Shown here one piece after another: positions 43,523-53,947 of a stretch of DNA of 64,000 nucleotides. The DNA is from Streptomyces paradoxus (GTDB lineage Bacteria; Actinomycetota; Actinomycetes; Streptomycetales; Streptomycetaceae). How positions within the stretch are numbered: position 1 is the first letter of the stretch; each line of letters opens with the position of its first letter. The stretch lies in the NCBI RefSeq assembly GCF_014202475.1, contig NZ_JACHGV010000007.1, forward strand, positions 1 to 64,000, given 5' to 3'. The notes below the pieces were generated by a model that saw nothing but the letters and a program-made list of their open reading frames with translations, was not told where the DNA came from and ran no database searches. The position numbers and the translations under genes are program-made.

Positions 43523-44566
43523 TCAGCCGACCGGCACCCCGGCCTCCAGATAGAGCGCCGCTCCGCGTTCGCGTGCCCTCAGGGCCCAGCGCAGCCGCTC
43601 GTAGCGCACCGGTGGCAGCAGGTCCGCGGCCTCCTCCTCGGTGACGAAGCGCCAGGCGCGCAGCTCCGGGCCGGGCAGCAGCAGCCGACCGGCCTCCGCG
43701 GAGTCGAGGAGGCCGCCGTCGAAGAGGAGCCGCAGTCCGCCGTAGCCGGGGGGCGCGGGGCGTTCCCAGTCGACGACGAGCAGGCCCGGCACCTCGTCGA
43801 GGCTGATGCCGGTCTCCTCGGCGACCTCGCGCATCCCGGCGCGAGCGGGCGCCTCGCCGGGTTCGACGACGCCGCCGGGGAACTCCCAGCCGGCCTTGTA
43901 CGTGGGGTCGACGAGCAGTACCCGGTCCTCCTCGTCGAAGAGGAGCACTCCGGCGGCGACGGTCTCGGCGGTGGGCTCGGGTGTCTGCACGATGTCGCAG
44001 ACGGGCACGGAACCGCTGGTGACGGCCTCGGCGACCCGGACCGCCGTCTCGTACGGCGTGAGGGCGCTGGTGTCGACCGGGTGGGCGTCGGCGGTGAGCC
44101 AGGAGGCGAGGGCGGCCCGGTACGGCTCGATGTGGTCGTAGGACCACTGGCGTATGCGCAGGTCGCCGTCGGGCAGGTCGCGAGGGACCTCACGGCTCGC
44201 TATCCGCTCCCGCAGTATCGTTTCGGCCGGAGCGAGCAGGATGTGGCTGACCGGAATCCTGCGCGCGGCCAGGCCCCCGAAGATCTCGTCGCGGTACTCC
44301 TGGCGCAGCAGGGTCATGGGGACGACGAGGGTCCCGCCGAGCTCGGCGAGCAACGCGGCCGCCGTGTCGATCACCAGGCGTCGCCAGATCGGCAGGTCCT
44401 GGAGGTCTCCGGCCTCGGCGAGGTGTTTGGGTGGCAGCAGGTGGGCGAGCGCGCCGCCGACGACCTCCGGGTCGAAGAGCGTGCTGTTCGGGATCAGTTC
44501 GATCAGTTCCCGTGCGGTGGTGGTCTTCCCCGCACCGAACGCGCCGTTGATCCAGACGACGGTCAC
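43523..44566 (-). CDS. TmrB-like P-loop kinase fused to a NUDIX hydrolase
   Basis: 347 aa from the GTG at 44566, with AAGAGGGGG upstream. Residues 1-180 resemble the tunicamycin-resistance ATP-binding protein TmrB: VVWINGAFGAGKTTTAREL (Walker A), LFDPEVVGGALAHLLPP, WRRLVIDTAAALL and VPMTLLRQEYRDEIFGGL. Residues about 210-347 are a NUDIX domain with the box GGVVEPGEAPARAGMREVAE and ETG. So one chain joins a nucleotide-binding kinase-like unit to a phosphohydrolase. Each half is intact. A role in handling nucleotides or nucleotide-like antibiotics is inference. Confidence 0.88.
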   Translation of the reverse strand: MTVVWINGAFGAGKTTTARELIELIPNSTLFDPEVVGGALAHLLPPKHLAEAGDLQDLPIWRRLVIDTAAALLAELGGTLVVPMTLLRQEYRDEIFGGLAARRIPVSHILLAPAETILRERIASREVPRDLPDGDLRIRQWSYDHIEPYRAALASWLTADAHPVDTSALTPYETAVRVAEAVTSGSVPVCDIVQTPEPTAETVAAGVLLFDEEDRVLLVDPTYKAGWEFPGGVVEPGEAPARAGMREVAEETGISLDEVPGLLVVDWERPAPPGYGGLRLLFDGGLLDSAEAGRLLLPGPELRAWRFVTEEEAADLLPPVRYERLRWALRARERGAALYLEAGVPVG

Positions 44567-44713
44567 AGGTCCCCCTCTTCTGTTGGCCCCCTGAGGCTTG
44601 CCCGCTCCACCCTGCCACGGAAACCAGCCGCAGTTGAGGGCGCACATGACGACGGCGCCGGCGCCCCCTCACGCGGGGGCACCGGCGCCGTGACCGCGGG
44701 GCCGTGCGGCTCG

Positions 44714-44914
44714 TCAGCCCTTCTTCTTCGCCTGGGCGCCGCCCTCCCGGTCCAGGGACAGGCTGTCCTTGGCGACGGTCTCGTCGAGGGTCTTGAGGGT
44801 GTCGTCGACACTCAGGGTGCCGAGGCGGTCCCCGACGGCGTGCGACGGGGTGACCGCCGCGACGACGAAGCCGGTGGCGAGGGAGGCGATGGCGAGCATG
44901 CTGCGCTTCTTCAT
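44714..44914 (-). CDS. Small secreted protein, 66 aa
   Basis: From the ATG at 44914 (MKKRSMLAIASLATGFVVAA) a clear Sec signal peptide ends after SHA, near residue 26. The mature 40 residues are VGDRLGTLSVDDTLKTLDET and a charged, Lys-rich C-terminus. Unknown function; it resembles small secreted proteins annotated as hypothetical in many Streptomyces. Ribosome binding site weak. Confidence 0.75.
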   Translation of the reverse strand: MKKRSMLAIASLATGFVVAAVTPSHAVGDRLGTLSVDDTLKTLDETVAKDSLSLDREGGAQAKKKG

Positions 44915-44979
44915 GCCCGACTCAACTGCCGGACCCGCTCCGGGGTCACGCGTCCGCGTGCGACCGGGCGAAGCGGACT

Positions 44980-45216
44980 TCACGCGGAGTGGCCGCCCCG
45001 GTCGGCTCCCCACGTCCCGGGCCCGCCGCCGCGCCACTCGATCAGCCCCGTGGCCGCCACGTACGCGGCGTCCGCGTCCTCGATCCCGGCTCGCCGCAGG
45101 AACTCCGCCACGTCGAGCGGCCCGTAGGCGATGCCGAGGAACTGGTCGTCCACACGCACCCGCCGGCCGCCGTCCGCGGCGGGCGGGTAGACCACGACGG
45201 GCTTCTCGGACGCCAT
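44980..45216 (-). CDS. Conserved hypothetical, 78 aa
   Basis: From the ATG at 45216: MASEKPVVVYPPAADGGRRV, then VDDQFLGIAYGPLDVAEFLR and a Gly/Trp-rich end. A small soluble protein with alternating strand and helix. Seen as an uncharacterised gene in Streptomyces as far as I recall. Codon bias supports coding. Longer upstream start (45324) reads as non-coding. Confidence 0.65.
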   Translation of the reverse strand: MASEKPVVVYPPAADGGRRVRVDDQFLGIAYGPLDVAEFLRRAGIEDADAAYVAATGLIEWRGGGPGTWGADRGGHSA

Positions 45217-45346
45217 GGCACCAGAGTGCGCGGGGACGGCACCGGCCGCTCGCCGGGATGGGCCGTTCAGCCCGCCCTCCGCGACTGCCGCAGGGACGGG
45301 TGAGGCCGCCGGTGCCGGGATCACCGGCGGCTCCGTGCCGTCGGGC

Positions 45347-47749
<2,403 letters not shown>

Positions 47750-47898
47750 GGTGTCTCCATCTGCCGGGCGGCGCTGCCGCGTTCGGGCGGTCTCGGGCCC
47801 CGCGCCGGTCCCGGGGGCCGGCGCGGGGGGTGCGGGAGCCGGAGCCACTGCGTGGCCGTACGGGCTCGCGCGGGATGACGCGTCGTTCTGTGGGGCTG

Positions 47899-48315
47899 TT
47901 ACGGCGCCTTGAGCTGCTGGATGCGGACCATGTTGCCCGCGGGGTCGCGGAAGGCGCAGTCGCGGACACCGTAGGGCTGGTCCACGGGCTCCTGGACCAC
48001 CTCGGCGTCGCCCGCCTGCACCCGCTCGAAGGTGCCGTCGACGTCGGTGGTGGCCAGGACGATGCTGGCGTAGGTGCCCTTGGCCATCATCTCGGTGATG
48101 GTGCGGCGCTCGTCGTCGGTGATGCCGGGGTCGGCGGCCGGCGGGTGCAGCACGATGTTCGTGCCGGGCTGGCCGACGGGGCCGACCGTGATCCAGCGCA
48201 TGCCCTCGTATCCGACGTCGTTCCTGACTTCGAAGCCGAGGGTGTCGCGGTAGAACGCCAGGGCGGCGTCCGGGTCGTCGTGCGGGAGGAAGCTGGCGTG
48301 AATGTGGAGGTCCAT
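47899..48315 (-). CDS. VOC family (glyoxalase/bleomycin-resistance-like) protein
   Basis: 138 aa from the ATG at 48315, which is 7 nt after TAGCGT with no Shine-Dalgarno sequence, so probably leaderless; an ATG 6 bp and a GTG 9 bp further upstream are alternatives. Two beta-alpha-beta-beta-beta repeats with DPDAALAFYRDTLGFEVRND near 17 and DCAFRDPAGNMVRIQQL at the end, carrying the metal-ligand positions. Precedes the UvrA-like gene by 149 bp and follows the AraC gene by about 10 bp. Confidence 0.9.
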   Translation of the reverse strand: MDLHIHASFLPHDDPDAALAFYRDTLGFEVRNDVGYEGMRWITVGPVGQPGTNIVLHPPAADPGITDDERRTITEMMAKGTYASIVLATTDVDGTFERVQAGDAEVVQEPVDQPYGVRDCAFRDPAGNMVRIQQLKAP

Positions 48316-48325
48316 GGCCATCACG

Positions 48326-48769
48326 CTAGTTTCGGCTCGCGGCGGGCGCTTCTCGATTCCTGATCGGTCTGGTCACCTGCTTCGCCACGCACGACGGAAT
48401 GCCGGCCGTCGCGCGCGCCGCCTCGCGCCGGTAGGCACTGGGCGGCATGCCGACCAGCTCGGTGAACCGGGTGCTGAAGGTGCCCAGCGACGCGCAGCCG
48501 ACCTCGAAGCAGACCTCGGTGACGCTGAGGTCGCCCCGGCGCAGCAGCGCCATGGCGCGCTCGATGCGCCGGGTCATGAGGTAGCTGTACGGCGACTCCC
48601 CGTACGCCTGCCGGAACTCGCGGCTCAGGTGCCCCGCCGACATGTGCACGCCCCGGGCGAGCGCCTCGACGTCCAGAGGCTTCGCGTACTCCCGGTCGAT
48701 CCGGTCCTTGACACGGCGCAGTCGGGCGAGGTCACGCAGGTGCTGTGCCGAGGCGGGTCTGCTGCTCAC
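48326..48769 (-). CDS. AraC-family regulator
   Basis: 147 aa from the GTG at 48769, 7 nt after CACGAT and without a ribosome binding site; a GTG at 48793 is the alternative. Essentially only the DNA-binding domain: two helix-turn-helix motifs (VEALARGVHMSAGHLSREFR and VTEVCFEVGCASLGTFSTRF). No ligand-binding domain, so control is by level or by a partner. Likely regulates the VOC and UvrA genes behind it. Confidence 0.92.
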   Translation of the reverse strand: MSSRPASAQHLRDLARLRRVKDRIDREYAKPLDVEALARGVHMSAGHLSREFRQAYGESPYSYLMTRRIERAMALLRRGDLSVTEVCFEVGCASLGTFSTRFTELVGMPPSAYRREAARATAGIPSCVAKQVTRPIRNREAPAASRN

Positions 48770-48812
48770 AAGCGCGATCGTGCCACATCGCACGCACGTG
48801 CGGCTGATTTCC

Positions 48813-48843
48813 GGCTATACGGACCGAACCGGTCCGTATAGCC
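48813..48843. terminator. Perfect 14-bp stem hairpin behind the ROK gene
   Basis: GGCTATACGGACCG - AAC - CGGTCCGTATAGCC, 82 bp past the ROK stop and upstream of the AraC start. Triloop; no T-run. It could also be an operator because it sits near the AraC promoter. Confidence 0.65.
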
Positions 48844-48924
48844 CGGGGTCACCGCCGGTCCCCGCACCGGCCCGCGGCACGCCATCGCAGGCTGAACGTT
48901 CCTGCCCGATCGGCCGGCCCCGAC

Positions 48925-49878
48925 TCACACCCCGGCCACCGCCGTGTCCGTCCGCTCCGCCAGCGCTGCCGCCGCCGCGCCCACCAGCCCGGCGTCGGTG
49001 CCCATCTGCGCCGGTGCCACCGTCAGGTTCCTGACGAAGGACAGCGTCGCGTAGGTGCTCAGCGCCTTGCGCAGGGGATCGAAGAGGACGTCGCCCGCCT
49101 TGCCCACTCCCCCGCCGATCACGGCGATGTCGATCTCCACGAGCGTCGCGGTGGCGGCGATCCCGGCGGCCAGAGCCTGGGCGGCTCGCTCGAAGGAGGC
49201 GACGGCGACCGGGTCGCCCGAGCGGGCGGCGGCGGCCACCGCGGCGGCCGACGTGTCCCCGTCGGGGCCGGGCCGCCAGCCGTTCTCCAGGGCGCGCCGG
49301 GCGATGTTGGGACCGCTCGCGATGCGCTCCACGCAGCCGTGCGAGCCGCACGGGCACAGATCGCCGTCGAGGTCCACGCTGATGTGGCCGATGTGGCCCG
49401 CGTTGCCGGTGGGGCCGGGGTGCAGCCGGCCGCCGAGCACGAGCCCGCCGCCGACGCCGGTGGAGACGACCATGCACAGCGCGTTGTCATGACCACGGGC
49501 GGCGCCCTGCCAGTGTTCGGCCGCCGTGATCGCCACACCGTCGCCGATCAGCTCGACGGGCAGGTTGCCCGCGGCGGCCCGCACCCGGGCGACGAGCGGG
49601 AAGTCGCGCCAGCCGGGCACGTTCACCGGGCTCACCGTGCCCGCCAAGGCGTCCACGGGCCCGGAGCTGCCGATCCCCACCGCCGTGGCACGCCCCCACA
49701 GCGGCGACGCGGTGAGCTCGGCCAGCACCTCCTCCACGGCCCGCATCACGGTGTCGCCGTCCTCCCGGGCGGGCGTCGGCCGCTGGGCGCGGACCAGGAT
49801 CCGGCCGTGGCCGTCCACCAGAGCGCCGGCGATCTTGGTGCCGCCGATGTCGAGCGCGGCCACGAGGTCGGTGTGCAT
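48925..49878 (-). CDS. ROK family sugar kinase
   Basis: 317 aa from the ATG at 49878, with GGGGAG upstream. Phosphate loop ALDIGGTKIAGAL near 7; catalytic Asp in ELIGDG near 112; the zinc signature in GHIGHISVDLDGDLCPCGSH and GC (three Cys plus His) near 165-183; a GGGVGK loop near 258. Phosphorylates a hexose such as glucose or N-acetyl sugar. Divergent from the LacI gene; the shared gap has a LacI palindrome. Confidence 0.93.
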   Translation of the reverse strand: MHTDLVAALDIGGTKIAGALVDGHGRILVRAQRPTPAREDGDTVMRAVEEVLAELTASPLWGRATAVGIGSSGPVDALAGTVSPVNVPGWRDFPLVARVRAAAGNLPVELIGDGVAITAAEHWQGAARGHDNALCMVVSTGVGGGLVLGGRLHPGPTGNAGHIGHISVDLDGDLCPCGSHGCVERIASGPNIARRALENGWRPGPDGDTSAAAVAAAARSGDPVAVASFERAAQALAAGIAATATLVEIDIAVIGGGVGKAGDVLFDPLRKALSTYATLSFVRNLTVAPAQMGTDAGLVGAAAAALAERTDTAVAGV

Positions 49879-50000
49879 CAGTGTCGGATCTCCCCGTCGG
49901 GCATGAGAAAAACGCCGAGATTGGCCATCAAGCAGGGCACGCAGCGGTCCGGTCCCGCGAGGGTGCGCGGGGCCGGAGATTGCGGTGGACAGTCTCTCCC

Positions 50001-50031
50001 GAGCCTGACAACGTTGTCCAGGCTCTATGCT
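50001..50031 (+). promoter_or_regulatory. LacI operator and promoter between ROK and LacI genes
   Basis: Perfect palindrome GACAACGTTGTC (50007-50018), widened by GAGCCT (50001-50006) and AGGCTC (50020-50025). TATGCT (50026-50031) follows as a -10 candidate with a weak CTGACA -35 covered by the palindrome. The core AACGTT matches the LacI-family CG-centred pattern. Confidence 0.75.
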
Positions 50032-50100
50032 CGACGCCACATCCTCATACAAACCCAGGATCGACGCACCCCCGTGGACGACAGGACAGGACTGGACACC

Positions 50101-51138
50101 GTGGCCCCTACTTCCCTCCGATCCGCAACGCGCTACGGCACCCGGCCGACCATGAAGGACGTAGCGGCACGCGCCGGAGTGGGCCTCAAGACGGTCTCCC
50201 GCGTCGTGAACGGGGAACCGGGGGTCACCCCGGAGACGGAGCGGCGGGTCCAGGAAGCGATCGACGCCCTCGGCTTCCGCCGCAACGACAGCGCGCGGGT
50301 GCTGCGCAAGGGCCGCACTGCGAGCATCGGCCTGGTCCTGGAAGACCTGGCTGACCCGTTCTACGGACCGCTGAGCCGGTCGGTGGAGGAGGTGGCCCGT
50401 GCGCACGGCGCCCTGCTGATCAACGGCTCCAGCGCCGAGGACCCCGAGCGCGAGCAGGAGCTGGTGCTGGCCCTGTGCGCGCGGCGGGTGGACGGGCTGG
50501 TGGTGATCCCGGCCGGGGACGACCACCGCTATCTGGAGCCCGAGCTCAAGGCGGGCGTCGCCACGGTGTTCGTGGACCGGCCCGCGGGGCACATCGACGC
50601 CGACGTGGTCCTGTCGGACAACTACGGCGGCGCCCGCGGCGGCGTCGCCCACCTCATCGCGCACGGCCACCGCCGGATCGGCTTCATCGGCGACATGCCC
50701 CGCATCCACACGGCCGCCGAGCGGCTGCGCGGCTACCGGGCCGCGATGGAGGACGCGGGCATACCCGTGGCGGGCTCCTGGATGTCCCTCGGCGTCACCG
50801 ACCCCGAGCGGGTGCGCAGAGCGGCCGAGGACATGCTGACCGGCCCCGACCCGGTCACGGCGATCTTCGCCGGCAACAACCGGGTGACGGTCACCGTGAT
50901 CCGCGTCCTCGCCGAGCAGGCCCGCCGTGTCGCCCTGGTCGGCTTCGACGACATCGAGCTCGCCGACCTGCTCCAGCCGGGCGTCACCGTCGTGGCCCAG
51001 GACGCGGCGGACATCGGGCGCACCGCGGCGGAACGTCTCTTCCGGCAGCTGGACGGCACACTCGTCAACCCCGAGCGCATCGAGCTGCCGACCCGGCTGA
51101 TCACCCGCGGCTCGGGCGAGTTCCCCCCGGCGGACTGA
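50101..51138 (+). CDS. LacI-family regulator
   Basis: 345 aa from the GTG at 50101; a GTG at 50074 in the same frame is the alternative. HTH and hinge at about 17-70 (TMKDVAARAGVGLKTVSRVV, NGEPGVTP, IDALGFRRNDSARVLRKGR). The effector domain contains SIGLVLEDLADPFYGPLSRS, VDGLVVIPAGDDHRYLEPEL and AIFAGNNRVTVTVIRVL. The palindrome GACAACGTTGTC upstream suggests autoregulation and control of the ROK kinase. Followed 7 bp later by the GGCT-like gene. Confidence 0.93.
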   Translation: MAPTSLRSATRYGTRPTMKDVAARAGVGLKTVSRVVNGEPGVTPETERRVQEAIDALGFRRNDSARVLRKGRTASIGLVLEDLADPFYGPLSRSVEEVARAHGALLINGSSAEDPEREQELVLALCARRVDGLVVIPAGDDHRYLEPELKAGVATVFVDRPAGHIDADVVLSDNYGGARGGVAHLIAHGHRRIGFIGDMPRIHTAAERLRGYRAAMEDAGIPVAGSWMSLGVTDPERVRRAAEDMLTGPDPVTAIFAGNNRVTVTVIRVLAEQARRVALVGFDDIELADLLQPGVTVVAQDAADIGRTAAERLFRQLDGTLVNPERIELPTRLITRGSGEFPPAD

Positions 51139-51145
51139 GCGGCCG

Positions 51146-51961
51146 ATGGACGACGCCACCGATCGCACACTGCGAGCCCTGGGTCTGCACGAGGCGCCTC
51201 GCGAGCACCCGCTGCTGTATCCGGGCGCGTGGCCCGCGGATTCCGGGCTCCTCGACGGGGACCGTTTCCTGCCCCTGGAGCGGCTGGTGTACGACGACCG
51301 CACGCCGGTCGTCGCCATCGGCTCCAACGGCTGCCCGGGACAGCTCAGGCACAAGATGACGGAGTGCGGGGTCGCGTCGCCGCTGCCGATGGTCAAGGCC
51401 CGGGTGACGGGCGTCGACGCCGGCGTCTCGGCGCACGTGAGCCGCATGGGATACGTGTCGGCCTCGCCGGTCGGCGCCCCGGACACCGTGCGGGAGCTGT
51501 TCGTCCTGTGGCTCGACGCCGAGCAGCTCGCGGTGATCGACGCGAGCGAGGGCGTGCCGTCGCCGGGCGGCAATTTCGACCGGGCCTGGCTGCCGTCGCC
51601 CGACGTCCGGATCGACCTCGCGGACGGCACGCGCCTGCCCGGGGCGTACGCCTACGTCAACCGGCACGGTGTCCTTCACGACGGCACGGGCACGCCGCGC
51701 ACGCACCCGGGTGAGCGGGAGCTGCTGACGGAGCTGCTCGTCGGGCTGCCGCGGCTGCGGGAGCTGTTCGGTGTCGTGCCCGAGGAGTTCTGCGCGCGGG
51801 CCCGCGGGGACCGGCGGCTGTGCGAGCGGGGCACCCGGCTGTTCATCGAGGAGAAGCTGGTGACGGCCTCCGGTCTCGAACGGTACGTGGCCGCCTCGGC
51901 ACGGGCTCAGCAGAACGGGAGCCCGGGGACCGGCGCGTCGTTGTCACCGCCCTTGATGTAG
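51146..51961 (+). CDS. Conserved hypothetical, possible gamma-glutamylcyclotransferase-like fold
   Basis: 271 aa from the ATG 7 bp behind the LacI stop, thus likely co-transcribed. The segment PVVAIGSNGCPGQLRHKM near 52 looks like the YGSN-type loop of GGCT-like proteins, and ELFVLWLDAEQLAVIDASEG near 118 with LADGTRLPGAYAYVN near 155 fit the later strands. The catalytic Glu could not be assigned with certainty. The last 55 bp overlap the convergent kinase gene. Confidence 0.6.
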   Translation: MDDATDRTLRALGLHEAPREHPLLYPGAWPADSGLLDGDRFLPLERLVYDDRTPVVAIGSNGCPGQLRHKMTECGVASPLPMVKARVTGVDAGVSAHVSRMGYVSASPVGAPDTVRELFVLWLDAEQLAVIDASEGVPSPGGNFDRAWLPSPDVRIDLADGTRLPGAYAYVNRHGVLHDGTGTPRTHPGERELLTELLVGLPRLRELFGVVPEEFCARARGDRRLCERGTRLFIEEKLVTASGLERYVAASARAQQNGSPGTGASLSPPLM

Positions 51962-53793
51962 ACGTCGCTGACCCAGACGTCGGTGTTGCCGCTGTCGTCG
52001 TCGGTCTTCGCCCACCAGATGTTGGTCCACTCCCCGGAGGTCTCGCGGCGCCCCAGGTTCTGCTGGCAGTAGAAGTAGTTGGTGCCCGCGTTGAGGATGC
52101 CCACCTTGGTGCCGGAGGCGGTGTAGGAGTCGGCGGTCTTCCAGACGTGGCAGTTGTACTTGCCGCCGCCGATGGGGTGGCAGACCGGGGCCGGTGTGGT
52201 GGGAGTGCCGGAGGGGGTGCCGTCCGGCGTCTCCTGCCCGGTGGCGCCTTCGGTGTCGCCGCCGGTGGACTTCGCGGGGGCGGTGGAGGTCGCCCGGCCG
52301 GTGGGCTCGGGGTCCTTCTCGGCGCCGGGCTTCCCGGACGGGGCCCTGCCCTTGTCGTCGCCCTGCCGCGTGGCCCTCGGGGCGTTCGAGCCGTCGTCCG
52401 CGCCGCCGGGCTCGGAGGACCCGGCGTCCGCGCGGGCGGCGTCGGTCCGCGCGCCGGTCTCCTTGCCGCCGGAGTCGCTCATCAGGGCGATCGTGGTGCC
52501 GGCAGCGGCGAGGACGACGGTGACGGCCGCGGCGGCGAGCAGGACGCGTGCCGTGCGGCGGGGCGGGGCCGGGTCGGTGTTCACCGGGGCGGTGGCGGCG
52601 GAGGCACCGGAGGCGGTGCTGCCGGGCTCGGCCGGACCGAAGCCCTGCGAGCCGGGGCCCGGCGGCGGGGCATGACCGGGTCCGGGGTCCTGCGGCGTCG
52701 GGTGGCCGGGAGCGGTGGCCCCAGGCCCGCCGTCACCCGCGGTTCCCGCCGTCCCTGCGGCTCCGAAAGCGGCTGCCGTGCCGAAGCCCGGAGTGTTCGT
52801 GCCCTCGTGGGGGACGGCGGCGCCCTGCTGCGGGGGCCCGAACCCGGGCGGCACCGACGGGACGCTGCGTTCCGTCTCCGCGTGCGGGGGCGGGACCGCG
52901 GGGCCTCGCAGAGAAGAGGTCGGCGTGTCCGTGCCGCCCGTGTCCGCGACCGCCTGGAGCAGTTCGCGGGCCTCGTCGGCCTCCGGGCGGGACTCGGGGC
53001 GCTTGTCCATCAGCCGCTGGAGGACGGGCGCGAGGGAGCCCGCGCGGCGGGGTTCCGGCAGCGGCTCGGTGACGATCGCGGTGAGCGTGGAGAACGTGGA
53101 CGTGCGGCGGAAGGGCGAGGAGCCTTCGACGGCCGCGTACAGCGTGGCGCCCAGCGCCCAGATGTCGGAGGCGGGGCCGGGATCGGCGCCCTGCGCGCGT
53201 TCGGGGGCGAGGTAGTCGAGGGAACCGACGAGTTCGCCGCTGCGGGTGAGGTGCGTGGCCGAACCGTCGCCGGGATCGTCCATCGTGGCGATGCCGAAGT
53301 CGGTGAGGACGACCCGGCCCGAGCGGTCGAGCAGAATGTTGCCCGGCTTCACGTCCCGGTGCAGGACGCCGGCGAGGTGGGCGGCGGCCAGGGCGTCCAT
53401 GACCTTCGCGCCGATGCCGGCGACCTCGCCCGGGTCCAGCGTGCCGCGCTCACGCAGGACGTCGTCCAGGGACGGCCCGTCGACCAGTTCCATGACGATG
53501 ATCGGGCGGCCGTCGACCTGGGCGATGTCGTGCACGGAGATGACGCCGGGGTGGCGCACCCGGGCCGCCGCACGCGCCTCGCGCCGCATCCGCAGCTGCA
53601 GAGCCTCCAGTTCGGGACCGGCCGCGTCGGTGTAGGTGCGCAGTTCCTTGACCGCGACCTCACGCCCGAGGACCTCGTCGACGGCCTTCCAGACGACGCC
53701 CATGCCACCGCGCCCCAGCGCCGCCGTGACGCGATAGCGGCCGGCCAGCAGCCGTCCGGTCCCGTCCGCCTGTCCGTGCTCCCCCGTTGACAC
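51907..53793 (-). CDS. Membrane Ser/Thr protein kinase with extracellular Cys domain
   Basis: 628 aa from the GTG at 53793. Pkn2-type kinase domain at 20-280: glycine loop GRGGMG at 27-32, Lys49, HRD 145-147, DFG 165-167, APE near 194. A Pro/Gly/Ala-rich linker of about 130 residues is followed by one membrane segment (VLLAAAAVTVVLAAAGTTIAL, around 415-435). The outside part has a Thr/Pro/Gly/Asp linker and a C-terminal domain (about 537-628) with four Cys and WTNIWWAKTDDDSGNTDVWV, resembling an SH3-like binding module. There are no PASTA repeats. Senses an envelope or external signal; substrates unknown. Confidence 0.93.
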   Translation of the reverse strand: MSTGEHGQADGTGRLLAGRYRVTAALGRGGMGVVWKAVDEVLGREVAVKELRTYTDAAGPELEALQLRMRREARAAARVRHPGVISVHDIAQVDGRPIIVMELVDGPSLDDVLRERGTLDPGEVAGIGAKVMDALAAAHLAGVLHRDVKPGNILLDRSGRVVLTDFGIATMDDPGDGSATHLTRSGELVGSLDYLAPERAQGADPGPASDIWALGATLYAAVEGSSPFRRTSTFSTLTAIVTEPLPEPRRAGSLAPVLQRLMDKRPESRPEADEARELLQAVADTGGTDTPTSSLRGPAVPPPHAETERSVPSVPPGFGPPQQGAAVPHEGTNTPGFGTAAAFGAAGTAGTAGDGGPGATAPGHPTPQDPGPGHAPPPGPGSQGFGPAEPGSTASGASAATAPVNTDPAPPRRTARVLLAAAAVTVVLAAAGTTIALMSDSGGKETGARTDAARADAGSSEPGGADDGSNAPRATRQGDDKGRAPSGKPGAEKDPEPTGRATSTAPAKSTGGDTEGATGQETPDGTPSGTPTTPAPVCHPIGGGKYNCHVWKTADSYTASGTKVGILNAGTNYFYCQQNLGRRETSGEWTNIWWAKTDDDSGNTDVWVSDVYIKGGDNDAPVPGLPFC

Positions 53794-53947
53794 CGCTGCC
53801 CCGTTCCTGTGACCCCGCCGACTGCGCCGGCGGCCTACACCGCCTGTGCGTGGCGTACAGACTACGGGGCTGCGGTGACGGCGACGGCCGCCGGTGACGG
53901 CTGTGACAGGGCCGGTACGCGCCGGCCGGCACGTCGTGCGGACGGTG

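Noticed and set aside
51820..53790. Long plus-strand frames opposite the Ser/Thr kinase
   Set aside because: Low-complexity Gly/Arg/Ala translation; shadow of the kinase gene.
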